Positions 17,312 through 23,706 of a DNA stretch of 26,301 nucleotides are shown here, one piece after another. This DNA is from Pseudohaliea sp964438205. GTDB lineage: Bacteria; Pseudomonadota; Gammaproteobacteria; Pseudomonadales; Halieaceae. The notes beneath the pieces are model-generated. The model did not search any database and was not told the DNA's origin. It was given only the letters and a program-made list of their open reading frames with translations. Every line of letters begins with the position of its first letter. The stretch's first letter is position 1. The DNA lies in contig CAYTJQ010000048.1 in NCBI GenBank assembly GCA_964438205.1, forward strand, positions 1-26,301, written 5' to 3'. The translations under genes and the position numbers were made by a program.

Positions 17312-18153
17312 CCACCACGGTGCAGGTGCTTCTCGCCGAGGCCGCCGCCGGCGGTTGTGGCGATGGTGACAGCGAGGCGCGTCGCGACGGCGAGGTACTC
17401 CTCGGCCACTGCCTCGGCCGCCCGCGGAGCTGGCTCTTCACCTGGCCGGAAGCGGCGGTACCGGCGGAACCGGCGGCGCGCTACCGACGGCTCCTCGCCC
17501 GCCGCCGCGCCGGCGAACCCGTGGCCTACCTGGTCGGCGAACGAGACTTCTGGTCTCTCTCCCTGCGCGTCACCGCCGCCACCCTCGTCCCCCGGGCGGA
17601 TAGCGAGACCCTCGTCAGCTGGGCGCTGGAACTCATGCTGCCGGACGACGCGCGTATCCTCGACGCCGGCACCGGCAGCGGTGCCATCGCCCTCGCCCTG
17701 GCGACGGAACGACCGCGCTGGCGGGTCACCGCCGTGGACCGGGACCCGGCGGCCCTCGCCGTCGCCACCGACAATGCGCAGCGCCTAGGCCTCGAGCGGG
17801 TGCGCTTTCTCGTCTCGGACTGGTTCGCTGCCCTGGGCGCTGAGCGCTTCGATCTCGTCGTCGCCAACCCCCCGTACCTGGCCGCGGGCGACCCGCACCT
17901 CGCGGGGCCGGCGCTGGCCCACGAGCCGCTGCAGGCCCTCGTCGCCGGCCCCACCGGTCTCGAAGACCTGGTCGCCCTGGCGGCCATGGCGCCGGGACAC
18001 CTCGCCGAGGGCGGCTGGCTGCTCCTGGAACACGGCTGCGACCAGGGTGCGGCGGTCCGCGAAGCGCTGGCCGGCGCGGGCTTTGCCGCCGTGGCCACGC
18101 GCCGGGACCTGGCCGGCCTCGAGCGGGCGAGCGGAGGCCGCCATGCTGGGTGA
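17308..18153 (+). CDS. prmC: Release factor glutamine N5-methyltransferase
   Basis: This 281-residue SAM-dependent enzyme methylates the Gln of the GGQ motif in release factors 1 and 2. It has an N-terminal helical domain with GEPVAYLVGERDFW (69-82), LVPRADSETL (93-102, where the usual Pro of IPRPDTE is Ala), the SAM loop ILDAGTGSGAIALAL (117-131), and the substrate-binding NPPY (187-190) followed by a long insert typical of PrmC. The start GTG overlaps the prfA stop by 4 nt. The end overlaps the next gene by 11 nt. Confidence 0.96.
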   Translation: MTTTVQVLLAEAAAGGCGDGDSEARRDGEVLLGHCLGRPRSWLFTWPEAAVPAEPAARYRRLLARRRAGEPVAYLVGERDFWSLSLRVTAATLVPRADSETLVSWALELMLPDDARILDAGTGSGAIALALATERPRWRVTAVDRDPAALAVATDNAQRLGLERVRFLVSDWFAALGAERFDLVVANPPYLAAGDPHLAGPALAHEPLQALVAGPTGLEDLVALAAMAPGHLAEGGWLLLEHGCDQGAAVREALAGAGFAAVATRRDLAGLERASGGRHAG

Positions 18154-18889
18154 CGATGACCTCGAGCGCTACAGCCGCCAGCTGCTGCTGCCGGCCTTCG
18201 ATATCGCCGGCCAGGAGGCGCTGGGCCGCGCCCGGGTCCTCGTGCTGGGCCTCGGCGGCCTCGGCTCGCCGGCAGCGCTCTACCTCGCGGCGGCCGGCGT
18301 CGGCAGCCTGGTGTTCGTGGACGGTGACGCGGTGGAACCCAGCAACCTGCAGCGCCAGCTCGCCCACGGCGAGGCGGACCTCGGCCGCAACAAGGCGCGC
18401 TCGGCGGCCGACGCGGTCGCCGCGCTGAACGCGGGCACCCGGGTCGAGGTCGTCGCCGAGCGCGCCGACGAGGCGCGGCTGCGAAAGCTCGCCGGCCGTG
18501 TGGATCTCGCCCTCGACGGCAGCGACAACTACCCGGCGCGCTTCGCCCTGAACCGCGCCTGCCTCGCCGCCGGTATTCCCCTGGTGTCGGCCGCGGCGGT
18601 CCGCACCGAGGGGCAGCTGGCCACCTTCCATCCCGCCGCGGGCGGCCCCTGCTATCGCTGCCTGGTCCCGGAGGAGGGCGCGACGAGCGCCCTGTCCTGC
18701 AGCGAGAGCGGCGTGCTCGGGCCGGTCGTCGGCGCGATCGGCAGCCTCGCCGCCCTCGAGGCCCTCAAGGTGCTGGCCGGCTACGGCGGCGACCTGCGCG
18801 GCGCGGTGCTGACGCTGGATCTGTTCGACTACGATGTCCGGCGCCTGGCGCTGGCACCGCGGCCTGATTGCCAGGACTGCGGTCGGTAA
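18143..18889 (+). CDS. moeB: MoeB/ThiF-family adenylyltransferase (molybdopterin-synthase or thiamine sulfur-carrier activating)
   Basis: This 248-residue E1-like enzyme adenylates the C-terminal Gly-Gly of a small sulfur carrier (MoaD or ThiS). It starts with RYSRQLLLPAFDIAGQEAL. It has the nucleotide loop LVLGLGGLGSPAALYL (33-48), VDGDAVEPSNLQRQ (59-72) with the ATP-contacting residues, and DGSDNYPARFALN. Cys170/Cys173 and Cys243/Cys246 form a zinc site (CYRC, CQDC). SCSESGVLGPVVG includes Cys186, which matches the conserved MoeB cysteine. There is no C-terminal rhodanese domain. MoeB and ThiF cannot be fully told apart here; position after prmC is the usual place for moeB. Confidence 0.88.
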   Translation: MLGDDDLERYSRQLLLPAFDIAGQEALGRARVLVLGLGGLGSPAALYLAAAGVGSLVFVDGDAVEPSNLQRQLAHGEADLGRNKARSAADAVAALNAGTRVEVVAERADEARLRKLAGRVDLALDGSDNYPARFALNRACLAAGIPLVSAAAVRTEGQLATFHPAAGGPCYRCLVPEEGATSALSCSESGVLGPVVGAIGSLAALEALKVLAGYGGDLRGAVLTLDLFDYDVRRLALAPRPDCQDCGR

Positions 18890-18928
18890 CGCGTTGGTCT
18901 TTCGCGCGGTTCCGGGGTCAGCGGCGAA

Positions 18929-18954
18929 AACTTTTCAGCCCGGGGACTGTCATA
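18929..18954 (+). promoter_or_regulatory. ECF-sigma-like promoter candidate for the DoxX gene
   Basis: The gap between moeB and the DoxX gene (18890-18985) contains GAAAACTT, then 15 nt, then GTCATA. This resembles the AAC-type -35 and GTC-type -10 of ECF (sigma-E like) promoters at the usual spacing, and it lies about 30 nt before the ATG. It was seen by eye only. Confidence 0.35.
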
Positions 18955-18985
18955 GCTGGCAACGCCAGGGACGGACGATCTTTCC

Positions 18986-19576
18986 ATGCAGCGCCTAGCC
19001 AACCGCTACTACCGGTTCCGGGATACCCTGGCCGACCCCTTGCGCCTGCTCGACGGGCTGCCGCCGCTGGCGCTGCGTCTGTACCTGGCGCCGGTGCTGT
19101 GGATGGCCGGCACGCAGAAGCTGGCGGCGATGGACAGCACCGTCGAGTGGTTCGGCAACAGCGAGTGGGGCCTGGGCCTGCCCTGGCCGGCGCTGCTGGC
19201 GCCGCTGGCCGCCTGGACCGAGGCCCTGGGCGCGCTGCTCCTGCTGCTCGGCCTCGCCACCCGCTGGGTGGCGGTGCCCCTCTGCGTGATCATGGTCGTC
19301 GCGGCGCTCACGGTACACTGGGAGAACGGCTGGGCGGCGATCGCCGACAGCGGCGACCCGGCGATCGCGCAGCGCCTGGGTGTGGTCCGGGAACTGCTGG
19401 TGGAGCACGGCAACTACGCCTGGCTCAGCGAGCACGGCCCGCTGGTGATCCTCAACAACGGCATCGAGTTCGCCGCCACCTATGCGCTCATGCTCCTCGT
19501 GCTCATGGTGACCGGCGGCGGGCGCTTCACCAGCATCGATTACTACCTCGCCCGGCTCTACCCCCGCGGGGCCTGA
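18986..19576 (+). CDS. DoxX family membrane protein
   Basis: This 196-residue protein has about four hydrophobic segments. LRLYLAPVLWMAGTQKLAAM (DoxX-type first helix with a conserved small-residue/Lys end) is followed by a short loop with STVEWFGN, then LLAPLAAWTEALGALLLLLG (the E-x-x-G block), ATRWVAVPLCVIMVVAALT and a last helix IEFAATYALMLLVLMVTGGG. DoxX proteins are small inner-membrane proteins of uncertain role, linked to quinone or thiol redox systems. An insert of about 45 residues between the third and fourth helices (AIADSGDPAIAQRLG to LSEHGP) makes it longer than the minimal family. It is followed by a strong terminator and is probably monocistronic. Confidence 0.85.
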   Translation: MQRLANRYYRFRDTLADPLRLLDGLPPLALRLYLAPVLWMAGTQKLAAMDSTVEWFGNSEWGLGLPWPALLAPLAAWTEALGALLLLLGLATRWVAVPLCVIMVVAALTVHWENGWAAIADSGDPAIAQRLGVVRELLVEHGNYAWLSEHGPLVILNNGIEFAATYALMLLVLMVTGGGRFTSIDYYLARLYPRGA

Positions 19577-19604
19577 GGGGCCCGGGCGGCGGGGCAGCAG
19601 GCGA

Positions 19605-19637
19605 GGCGCCGAAGTGCTACACTTCGCGCCGATTTTT
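19605..19637 (+). terminator. Rho-independent terminator after the DoxX gene
   Basis: GGCG-c-CGAAGTG (19605-19616) pairs with CACTTCG-CGCC (19620-19630) around a CTA loop, with one bulged C, and is followed by GATTTTT. It lies within 20 nt of the rhlB start. TACACT (19618-19623), preceded by TGC, could also serve as an extended -10 box for rhlB, so the hairpin may separate the two genes while sharing space with the rhlB promoter. Confidence 0.75.
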
Positions 19638-19655
19638 CAGCATTGCAGGTGAATC

Positions 19656-20906
19656 TTGAGCAAGCATTCCGCCGGCCGGCGCGAGAGCGACACGGCGCCG
19701 GTCACCCACGAGTGGTCCATCGACGACTTCCCGGTACCGCCCGAGGACGGCAAGACCCGCTTCCACGACCTCGGCCTGCGCGAGGAGATCATGCACGGCA
19801 TCGCGGACCTCGGCTTCCGCTACTGCTCGCCGATCCAGGCCCAGGTGCTGCCCTTCACCCTGCGCGGCCACGACGCCATCGGCAAGGCCCAGACCGGTAC
19901 GGGCAAGACCGCCGCCTTTCTCATCACCATCTTCAACGACCTGCTCAACAACCCGGTGGAGGACGAGCGCTTCCTCGGTGAGCCGCGGGCGGTGGTGATC
20001 GCACCGACCCGGGAACTGGTCATGCAGATTGCCGCCGACGCCGAGGAACTCGGCCGCCATACGGGCCTGAACACCGTGACGCTGATCGGCGGCATGGACT
20101 ACCAGAAGCAGCTGAACCAGGTGAACCGCCGCATCGTCGACCTCGTGGTGGCGACGCCCGGGCGCCTCATCGACTTCATGACCCGCCGCGACCTCTTCCT
20201 CGACCATGTCGAGGTGCTGGTGCTCGACGAAGCGGACCGGATGCTCGACATGGGCTTCATTCCGCAGGTGAAACGCATCGTGCGCGCCACGCCGCAGAAG
20301 GAGTACCGGCAGACGCTGCTGTTCTCCGCGACCTTCACCCATGACATCATCAATCTCGCCGCGCAGTGGACCCGCGATCCGGTGAAGGTCGAGATCGAGC
20401 CGGAGAGCGTGGCCACGGACAGCGTCGACCAGAAGGTGTACCTCGCCAGCAGCGAGGAGCGCTTCCGCATTCTCCTCAACCTGTTGCGCGGCCCGGACGC
20501 CGACAGCGTCATCGTGTTTGCCAACCGCCGCGACCAGGTCCGGCGGCTGCACGAGCGGCTGCGCAAGGCCGGCATCCGCGCCGGCATCCTGTCCGGGGAG
20601 ATCTCCCAGGACAAGCGCACCAAGACCCTCGAGCGTTTCAAGAGCGGTGACCTCGCGGTGCTGGTGGCGACGGACGTCGCCGGCCGGGGCATCCACGTCG
20701 AGGGCGTGAGCCACGTGGTGAACTACAACCTGCCGGAGGACCCGGAGGACTACGTGCACCGCATCGGCCGCACCGGTCGCGCCGGCGCGACCGGCATCTC
20801 GATCAGCTTTGCCAGCGAGGACGATGCCTTCCTGCTGCCGGACCTCGAGGCGCTCCTCGGCGAGCCCCTGTCCTGCACGCATCCGCCGCAGGAGCTGCTG
20901 GCCTGA
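19656..20906 (+). CDS. rhlB: DEAD-box ATP-dependent RNA helicase, RhlB type
   Basis: This 416-residue helicase closely follows the Pseudomonas-type RhlB. It has a Q-motif region FHDLGLREEIMHGIADLGF with PIQAQVLPF, Walker A AQTGTGKT (78-85), APTRELVMQ, ATPGRLIDF, DEAD at 191-194 in DEADRMLDMGFIPQ, SATF (224-227), VATDVAGRGIHVEG and HRIGRTGRAG. RhlB unwinds RNA and works with RNase E in RNA decay. The start is TTG with AGGTGA just upstream; no ATG or GTG fits the N-terminus better. The last 123 nt recur at 21888-22010, and codons from about 218 onward recur at the right window edge. The stop lies 9 nt from the end of a convergent crp remnant. Confidence 0.93.
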   Translation: MSKHSAGRRESDTAPVTHEWSIDDFPVPPEDGKTRFHDLGLREEIMHGIADLGFRYCSPIQAQVLPFTLRGHDAIGKAQTGTGKTAAFLITIFNDLLNNPVEDERFLGEPRAVVIAPTRELVMQIAADAEELGRHTGLNTVTLIGGMDYQKQLNQVNRRIVDLVVATPGRLIDFMTRRDLFLDHVEVLVLDEADRMLDMGFIPQVKRIVRATPQKEYRQTLLFSATFTHDIINLAAQWTRDPVKVEIEPESVATDSVDQKVYLASSEERFRILLNLLRGPDADSVIVFANRRDQVRRLHERLRKAGIRAGILSGEISQDKRTKTLERFKSGDLAVLVATDVAGRGIHVEGVSHVVNYNLPEDPEDYVHRIGRTGRAGATGISISFASEDDAFLLPDLEALLGEPLSCTHPPQELLA

Positions 20907-20969
20907 GGCAGCCAGCTATACCAGGCCGCGCAGCCCGGCCGGGTCGGTCAGGGTAATCCGGCCGTAGCT
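20784..20969. repeat. 186-bp direct repeat, copy A (end of rhlB plus end of crp remnant)
   Basis: By direct reading these 186 bases are identical to 21888-22073, at an offset of 1104. The repeat covers the last 41 codons of rhlB, the 9-nt spacer and the final codons of a convergent Crp-like gene. After a 560-nt deletion relative to the other copy, homology resumes: 20967-21088 matches 22631-22752 with a few differences. Confidence 0.95.
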
Positions 20970-21063
20970 CCCGGAGGTGCTCGGGCAGCCCGGCGAGCCA
21001 TCCACGCCGCCACAGCAGTGCCCTTGCCGCCTCGACGGTTTCGATCGTCCCGTCGCCATCCAT
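20916..21063 (-). pseudogene. Remnant of a Crp/Fnr-family regulator gene (internal deletion)
   Basis: The first 33 codons match the intact regulator at 22020-22727 with several differences: MDGDGTIETVEAARALL, then RRGWLAGLPEHLRE. The last part of the gene follows in a different frame, out to the old stop at 20916-20918. Compared with the intact copy, 560 nt are missing, a length not divisible by three. The join carries a 3-nt microhomology (GCT at 20967-20969, equal to 22071-22073 and 22631-22633). Most of the cyclic-nucleotide-like domain and the helix-turn-helix are lost, so no working regulator can be made. Confidence 0.85.
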
Positions 21064-21100
21064 GCGCAATTGTCCAAAGCGGTCATTTATTGTGGCGACC

Positions 21101-21409
21101 TTAGGCGGCAGGCGTCAGCGGCCGGGCACGTTTGACTCGCTCGCGTTCGCGGGGTGAGTGCATCGCCTCCCACAGATCACTGCGCTTCTGCACATTGAGC
21201 CAGAAGTCCGGACTATTGCCGAACACCCGGGCAAGAATGAGGGCCGTCGCAGCGGTCACTTTGCGCCGGTCGTTGCACAGCTCATTGACGTGCTTGCGCT
21301 GTACGCCCATGGCTTCGGCCAGCGCACCTTGCGTGAGCGCCAGGGGTTCCATGAATTCTTCGGTCAGAATTTCGCCGACGCTCGCCGGCTTGCGCTTGGT
21401 CATCAACAT
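21101..21409 (-). CDS. higA: HigA-type antitoxin (XRE-family DNA-binding)
   Basis: This 102-residue protein has the HigA layout. GEILTEEFMEPLALTQGALA runs into the helix-turn-helix AEAMGVQRKHVNELCNDRR, followed by ALILARVFGNSPDFWLNVQ, the typical HigA end of the domain. A short basic tail follows. It starts 9 nt after the toxin stop, the toxin-first order that is characteristic of higBA. The antitoxin normally neutralises HigB and represses the shared promoter. The region is visibly less GC-rich than rhlB, fitting an acquired cassette. Confidence 0.92.
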   Translation of the reverse strand: MLMTKRKPASVGEILTEEFMEPLALTQGALAEAMGVQRKHVNELCNDRRKVTAATALILARVFGNSPDFWLNVQKRSDLWEAMHSPRERERVKRARPLTPAA

Positions 21410-21418
21410 GGGCTTGCC

Positions 21419-21715
21419 TCACCGATAGCTGTGGTTATCCAGATAGAGATCCGACGCTTCGCCCCGGCCGCCATCCCATTGGAAGACGAGCCGCCATTGC
21501 TTGCTGACGCGGATCGAATGGAATTTCGCCAGCTTGCCGCGCAACTTTTCGAAGTGGTTGCTCGGTGGCACCCTCAAGTCTTCGTCGGTTGTTGCGTCGT
21601 CGATCATCTGGATCTTGCGGAACAAGCGACTTTCGACATCGGCGGGGATTTTCTTTGATCGGACATCGTTGACAAAGAACTCTCGCAACCAGTTGTCTCG
21701 AAAGCCCAAGATCAT
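21419..21715 (-). CDS. higB: HigB-type toxin (RelE/ParE superfamily)
   Basis: This 98-residue protein matches HigB/RelE-like mRNA interferases that cut mRNA on the ribosome. It has SRLFRKIQMIDDATTDEDLR (the R-x-x-L/F-x-x-D-x-A block), PPSNHFEKLRGKLAKFHSIR (with the HFE-L-G pattern) and SKQWRLVFQW (R-x-x-F strand), ending in DLYLDNHSYR with the conserved C-terminal D-x-H-Y-type block. All usual positions appear intact, so it may be active. The ATG at 21715 follows the promoter at 21749-21777 by about 30 nt. Confidence 0.92.
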   Translation of the reverse strand: MILGFRDNWLREFFVNDVRSKKIPADVESRLFRKIQMIDDATTDEDLRVPPSNHFEKLRGKLAKFHSIRVSKQWRLVFQWDGGRGEASDLYLDNHSYR

Positions 21716-21729
21716 TCCACAGATCCATC

Positions 21730-21748
21730 TGAGTTAATGTGCCACTCA
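21730..21748. promoter_or_regulatory. Candidate HigA operator (inverted repeat)
   Basis: TGAGT (21730-21734) and ACTCA (21744-21748) form a perfect 5-bp inverted repeat with 9-nt spacing. It lies between the -10 box of the higBA promoter and the higB start, where a HigA dimer would be expected to bind. A second, wider pair (AATGT/ACATT) overlaps it. Confidence 0.4.
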
Positions 21749-21777
21749 ACGGTACATTCAGCGAGCCGCGTTGTCAA
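21749..21777 (-). promoter_or_regulatory. Sigma-70 promoter for higBA
   Basis: On the minus strand TTGACA (21777-21772), a perfect -35 hexamer, is followed after exactly 17 nt by TACCGT (21754-21749) as -10. Transcription would begin near 21742 and give a short leader before the higB ATG at 21715. Confidence 0.6.
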
Positions 21778-21844
21778 TGCAAAAACGTTGCGTTTAGGCC
21801 GTAATCAATGGTTCTCGGCGGCGTTTAACGGCGAAACGAGGGTT

Positions 21845-21893
21845 ACCGCGGCGCGAGTTCTTTGCCTGGGTTGATGATGGCAGCCTCGGCGCG
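21845..21893 (+). pseudogene. Sulfatase gene fragment
   Basis: These 49 nt match 24777-24825 of the sulfatase gene (protein segment PRREFFAWVDDGSLG) with four mismatches, all at third codon positions and all silent. Upstream, only a weak resemblance remains (an LT pair at the right distance). Downstream the reading frame runs straight into the rhlB tail. No start codon precedes it in frame back to a TAG, so it is not expected to be expressed. The 304-nt stretch 21716-22019 holds only this fragment, the rhlB tail and the higBA control region. Confidence 0.8.
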
Positions 21894-22010
21894 ACCGGCA
21901 TCTCGATCAGCTTTGCCAGCGAGGACGATGCCTTCCTGCTGCCGGACCTCGAGGCGCTCCTCGGCGAGCCCCTGTCCTGCACGCATCCGCCGCAGGAGCT
22001 GCTGGCCTGA
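21888..22010 (+). pseudogene. Truncated second copy of the rhlB 3' end
   Basis: The last 41 codons of rhlB, from GATGISISF to HPPQELLA and the TGA stop, are repeated here without any base change. They are joined in frame to the sulfatase fragment through the shared GGCGCG (21888-21893). All helicase motifs are absent, so the piece has no activity. Confidence 0.9.
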
Positions 22011-22073
22011 GGCAGCCAGCTATACCAGGCCGCGCAGCCCGGCCGGGTCGGTCAGGGTAATCCGGCCGTAGCT
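21888..22073. repeat. 186-bp direct repeat, copy B
   Basis: This is identical to 20784-20969. Here the crp side of the repeat continues into the intact regulator gene. Recombination between copies A and B would remove 1104 bp, including higBA. Confidence 0.95.
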
Positions 22074-22727
22074 GCAGACGATGAGCCCCTCCTGCTCCAG
22101 GCGACGCAACTGCTCGCCGACGGCAGTTCGGGACATGTTTGCCAGCAGCGCCAGCTCCCCCCGGGTCAGGTCCAGTTCCTGCGTCGTCTCATCGTCTGAA
22201 TCCGGGCGCAGGCCACCGAGCCGCAGCAAGGTGGCAACCAGCCTGCGGCGTGGCGGGCGGAGCGTCATGTCGTCAATGGCGCAAAGCGCTATCCGGGTGT
22301 TCTCGGCCAGGCACAGCGCAAGCCAGCGCCACAGCGTCGGATCCCTGTCCGCCAGCGCTAAAAGGTCGGCTCGCCGCAGGAAAACGGACCGGCTCCGTCG
22401 CGTCGCCGTCATGGCTGTCGCTCGCGGCCTGTTCAGGCAAAAAGCGAGTTCACCGACCCAGGCGCCCGCCGTATACAGATGCGCGACCCGGGGCCCGTCT
22501 TCGCTCGGTGAAAGCTGAAAGGAAAAGCTGCCCGAGGCAATACCATAAATGCCGCTCGCCTCGTCGCCGAAGCGCAGCAGTTGCTGCCCACGTTCGTAGG
22601 CCGGGAGCAGCCGGCACCGGGCCAGCATCGGCTCCCGGAGGTGCTCGGGCAGCCCGGCGAGCCATCCACGCCGCCGCAGCAGTGCCCTGGCCGCCTCGAC
22701 GGTTTCGATAGCCCCCTCGCGATTCAT
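22020..22727 (-). CDS. Crp/Fnr-family transcriptional regulator
   Basis: This 235-residue protein has an N-terminal cyclic-nucleotide-binding-like fold (about 35-150), with LLRFGDEASGIYGIASGSFSF-type strands (LLRFGDEASGIYGI, then SGSFSFQLSPSEDG) and HLYTAGAWVGELAF. The C-terminal helix-turn-helix is ELALLANMSRTAVGEQLRRL with EQEGLIVCSYGRITL. The cAMP-contacting Arg-Ser pattern of Crp is not present (NRPRATAMTAT), so the ligand is probably something else or none. The start is ATG at 22727; a TTG two codons earlier is possible. It is divergent from the MetA-type gene and overlaps an inverted-repeat operator candidate, so it likely controls that gene and itself (inference). It is the intact relative of the remnant at 20916-21063. 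Confidence 0.88.
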   Translation of the reverse strand: MNREGAIETVEAARALLRRRGWLAGLPEHLREPMLARCRLLPAYERGQQLLRFGDEASGIYGIASGSFSFQLSPSEDGPRVAHLYTAGAWVGELAFCLNRPRATAMTATRRSRSVFLRRADLLALADRDPTLWRWLALCLAENTRIALCAIDDMTLRPPRRRLVATLLRLGGLRPDSDDETTQELDLTRGELALLANMSRTAVGEQLRRLEQEGLIVCSYGRITLTDPAGLRGLV

Positions 22728-22734
22728 GCGCAAT

Positions 22735-22757
22735 TGTCCAAAGCGGACATTTGTCCG
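22735..22757. promoter_or_regulatory. Operator candidate: three alternating TGTCC/GGACA half-sites
   Basis: TGTCC (22735-22739), GGACA (22745-22749) and TGTCC (22752-22756) lie just upstream of the crp-like start. The last two form the perfect palindrome CGGACA-TT-TGTCCG. The 130-nt divergent region 22728-22857 would serve both the regulator and the MetA-type gene. The remnant copy keeps only the first half-site intact (21071-21075), with GGTCA in place of the second. Confidence 0.45.
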
Positions 22758-22857
22758 GCCAGGGGCATGATAGCTTGTGGGTTCGGGGGGTGCCATGAAC
22801 CCGGCGGGCGTGCGGCTACTCGGGCACGGTGTCCTGGCAATCGTTTCGGAGCGTGTC

Positions 22858-23606
22858 ATGAGAGCTTTCCCTTACCGCCTGGCTTTGGGGGCGGCGAGTG
22901 CCCTGCTGGGCCTGACGGCAGCGGCCGAGCAAAGCGGCGAAGAACTCGCCATGCAGCTGGCAAACCCGGTAGCGGCCTTGATCAGCGTACCCCTCCAGCT
23001 CAATCTCGACCGGGACGTCGGGCCGCTGGATGACGGGACCCGGTTCTCCCTGAACCTCCAGCCGGTCGTTCCGCTGTCGCTGAACGAGGACTGGAACGTG
23101 ATCTCGCGCACGATCGTGCCGCTTATCGACCAGGAGGACGTGCTCCCCGGCGCCGGCGGACAGAGCGGCCTGGGCGATATCGTGCAGTCTTTCTTTTTCT
23201 CCCCGGTCGAGCCGACCGCGGGCGGCTGGATCTGGGGCATCGGTCCCGCGCTCCTGCTGCCCACCGCGACGGACAGGCTGCTCGGCGCTGACCAGTGGGG
23301 TGCCGGGCCGACGGCGGTGGCGCTCCGCCAGCAGGGACCCTGGACCTACGGCGCACTGACCAACCACCTCGTGTCTGTCGCCGGTGACGGCGACCGCGCC
23401 GACATCAACGCCACCTTCCTGCAGCCCTTCCTGTCCTACACCACGCCCACCGCCTGGACTTTCACCCTGAGCACGGAGAGCACCTACGACTGGGAAGGCG
23501 AGCAGTGGACGGTGCCGGTCAATGCCCTTGCCATGAAGGTCACCAGGATCGGCGATCAGCTGGTCAGCCTCGGCGGCGGGCTGCGCTATTACGCCGAAAG
23601 CCCCGC
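22858..23606 (+). CDS. MetA-type outer-membrane transporter-like protein (3' end in gap)
   Basis: The reading frame begins at ATG 22858, with GGAG about 6 nt upstream and a signal peptide (MRAFPYRLALGAASALLGL, then TAAAEQ). It runs 249 codons into the N gap. LANPVAALISVPLQLNLDRD, FSLNLQPVVPLSLNEDWNVI, TIVPLIDQ, SGLGDIVQSFFFSPVEP, WIWGIGPALLLPTATD and GPWTYGALTNHLVS are typical of the phenol-degradation MetA-like family of beta-rich outer-membrane proteins. Members usually end about 20 residues after this point, so little is missing. The real substrate is unknown. The apparent single frame through the gap into the sulfatase is an artefact of the gap length. Confidence 0.8.
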
Positions 23607-23706
23607 NNNNNNNNNNNNNNNNNNNNNNNNNNNNNNNNNNNNNNNNNNNNNNNNNNNNNNNNNNNNNNNNNNNNNNNNNNNNNNNNNNNNNNNNNNNNNN
23701 NNNNNN
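23607..23706. other. Assembly gap (100 N)
   Basis: Exactly 100 Ns replace sequence of unknown length. They hide the end of the MetA-type gene, any intergenic signal and the start of the sulfatase gene. A round 100 is a usual placeholder for an unsized scaffold gap. Confidence 0.98.

Noticed and set aside
21716..21845. Possible integron attC site upstream of higBA (GTTT/AAAC and GCGTTTAACG-like words)
   Set aside because: No proper GTTRRRY/RYYYAAC pair with the expected arms could be lined up, and no integrase is visible. higBA occurs in integrons, but that is not evidence here.
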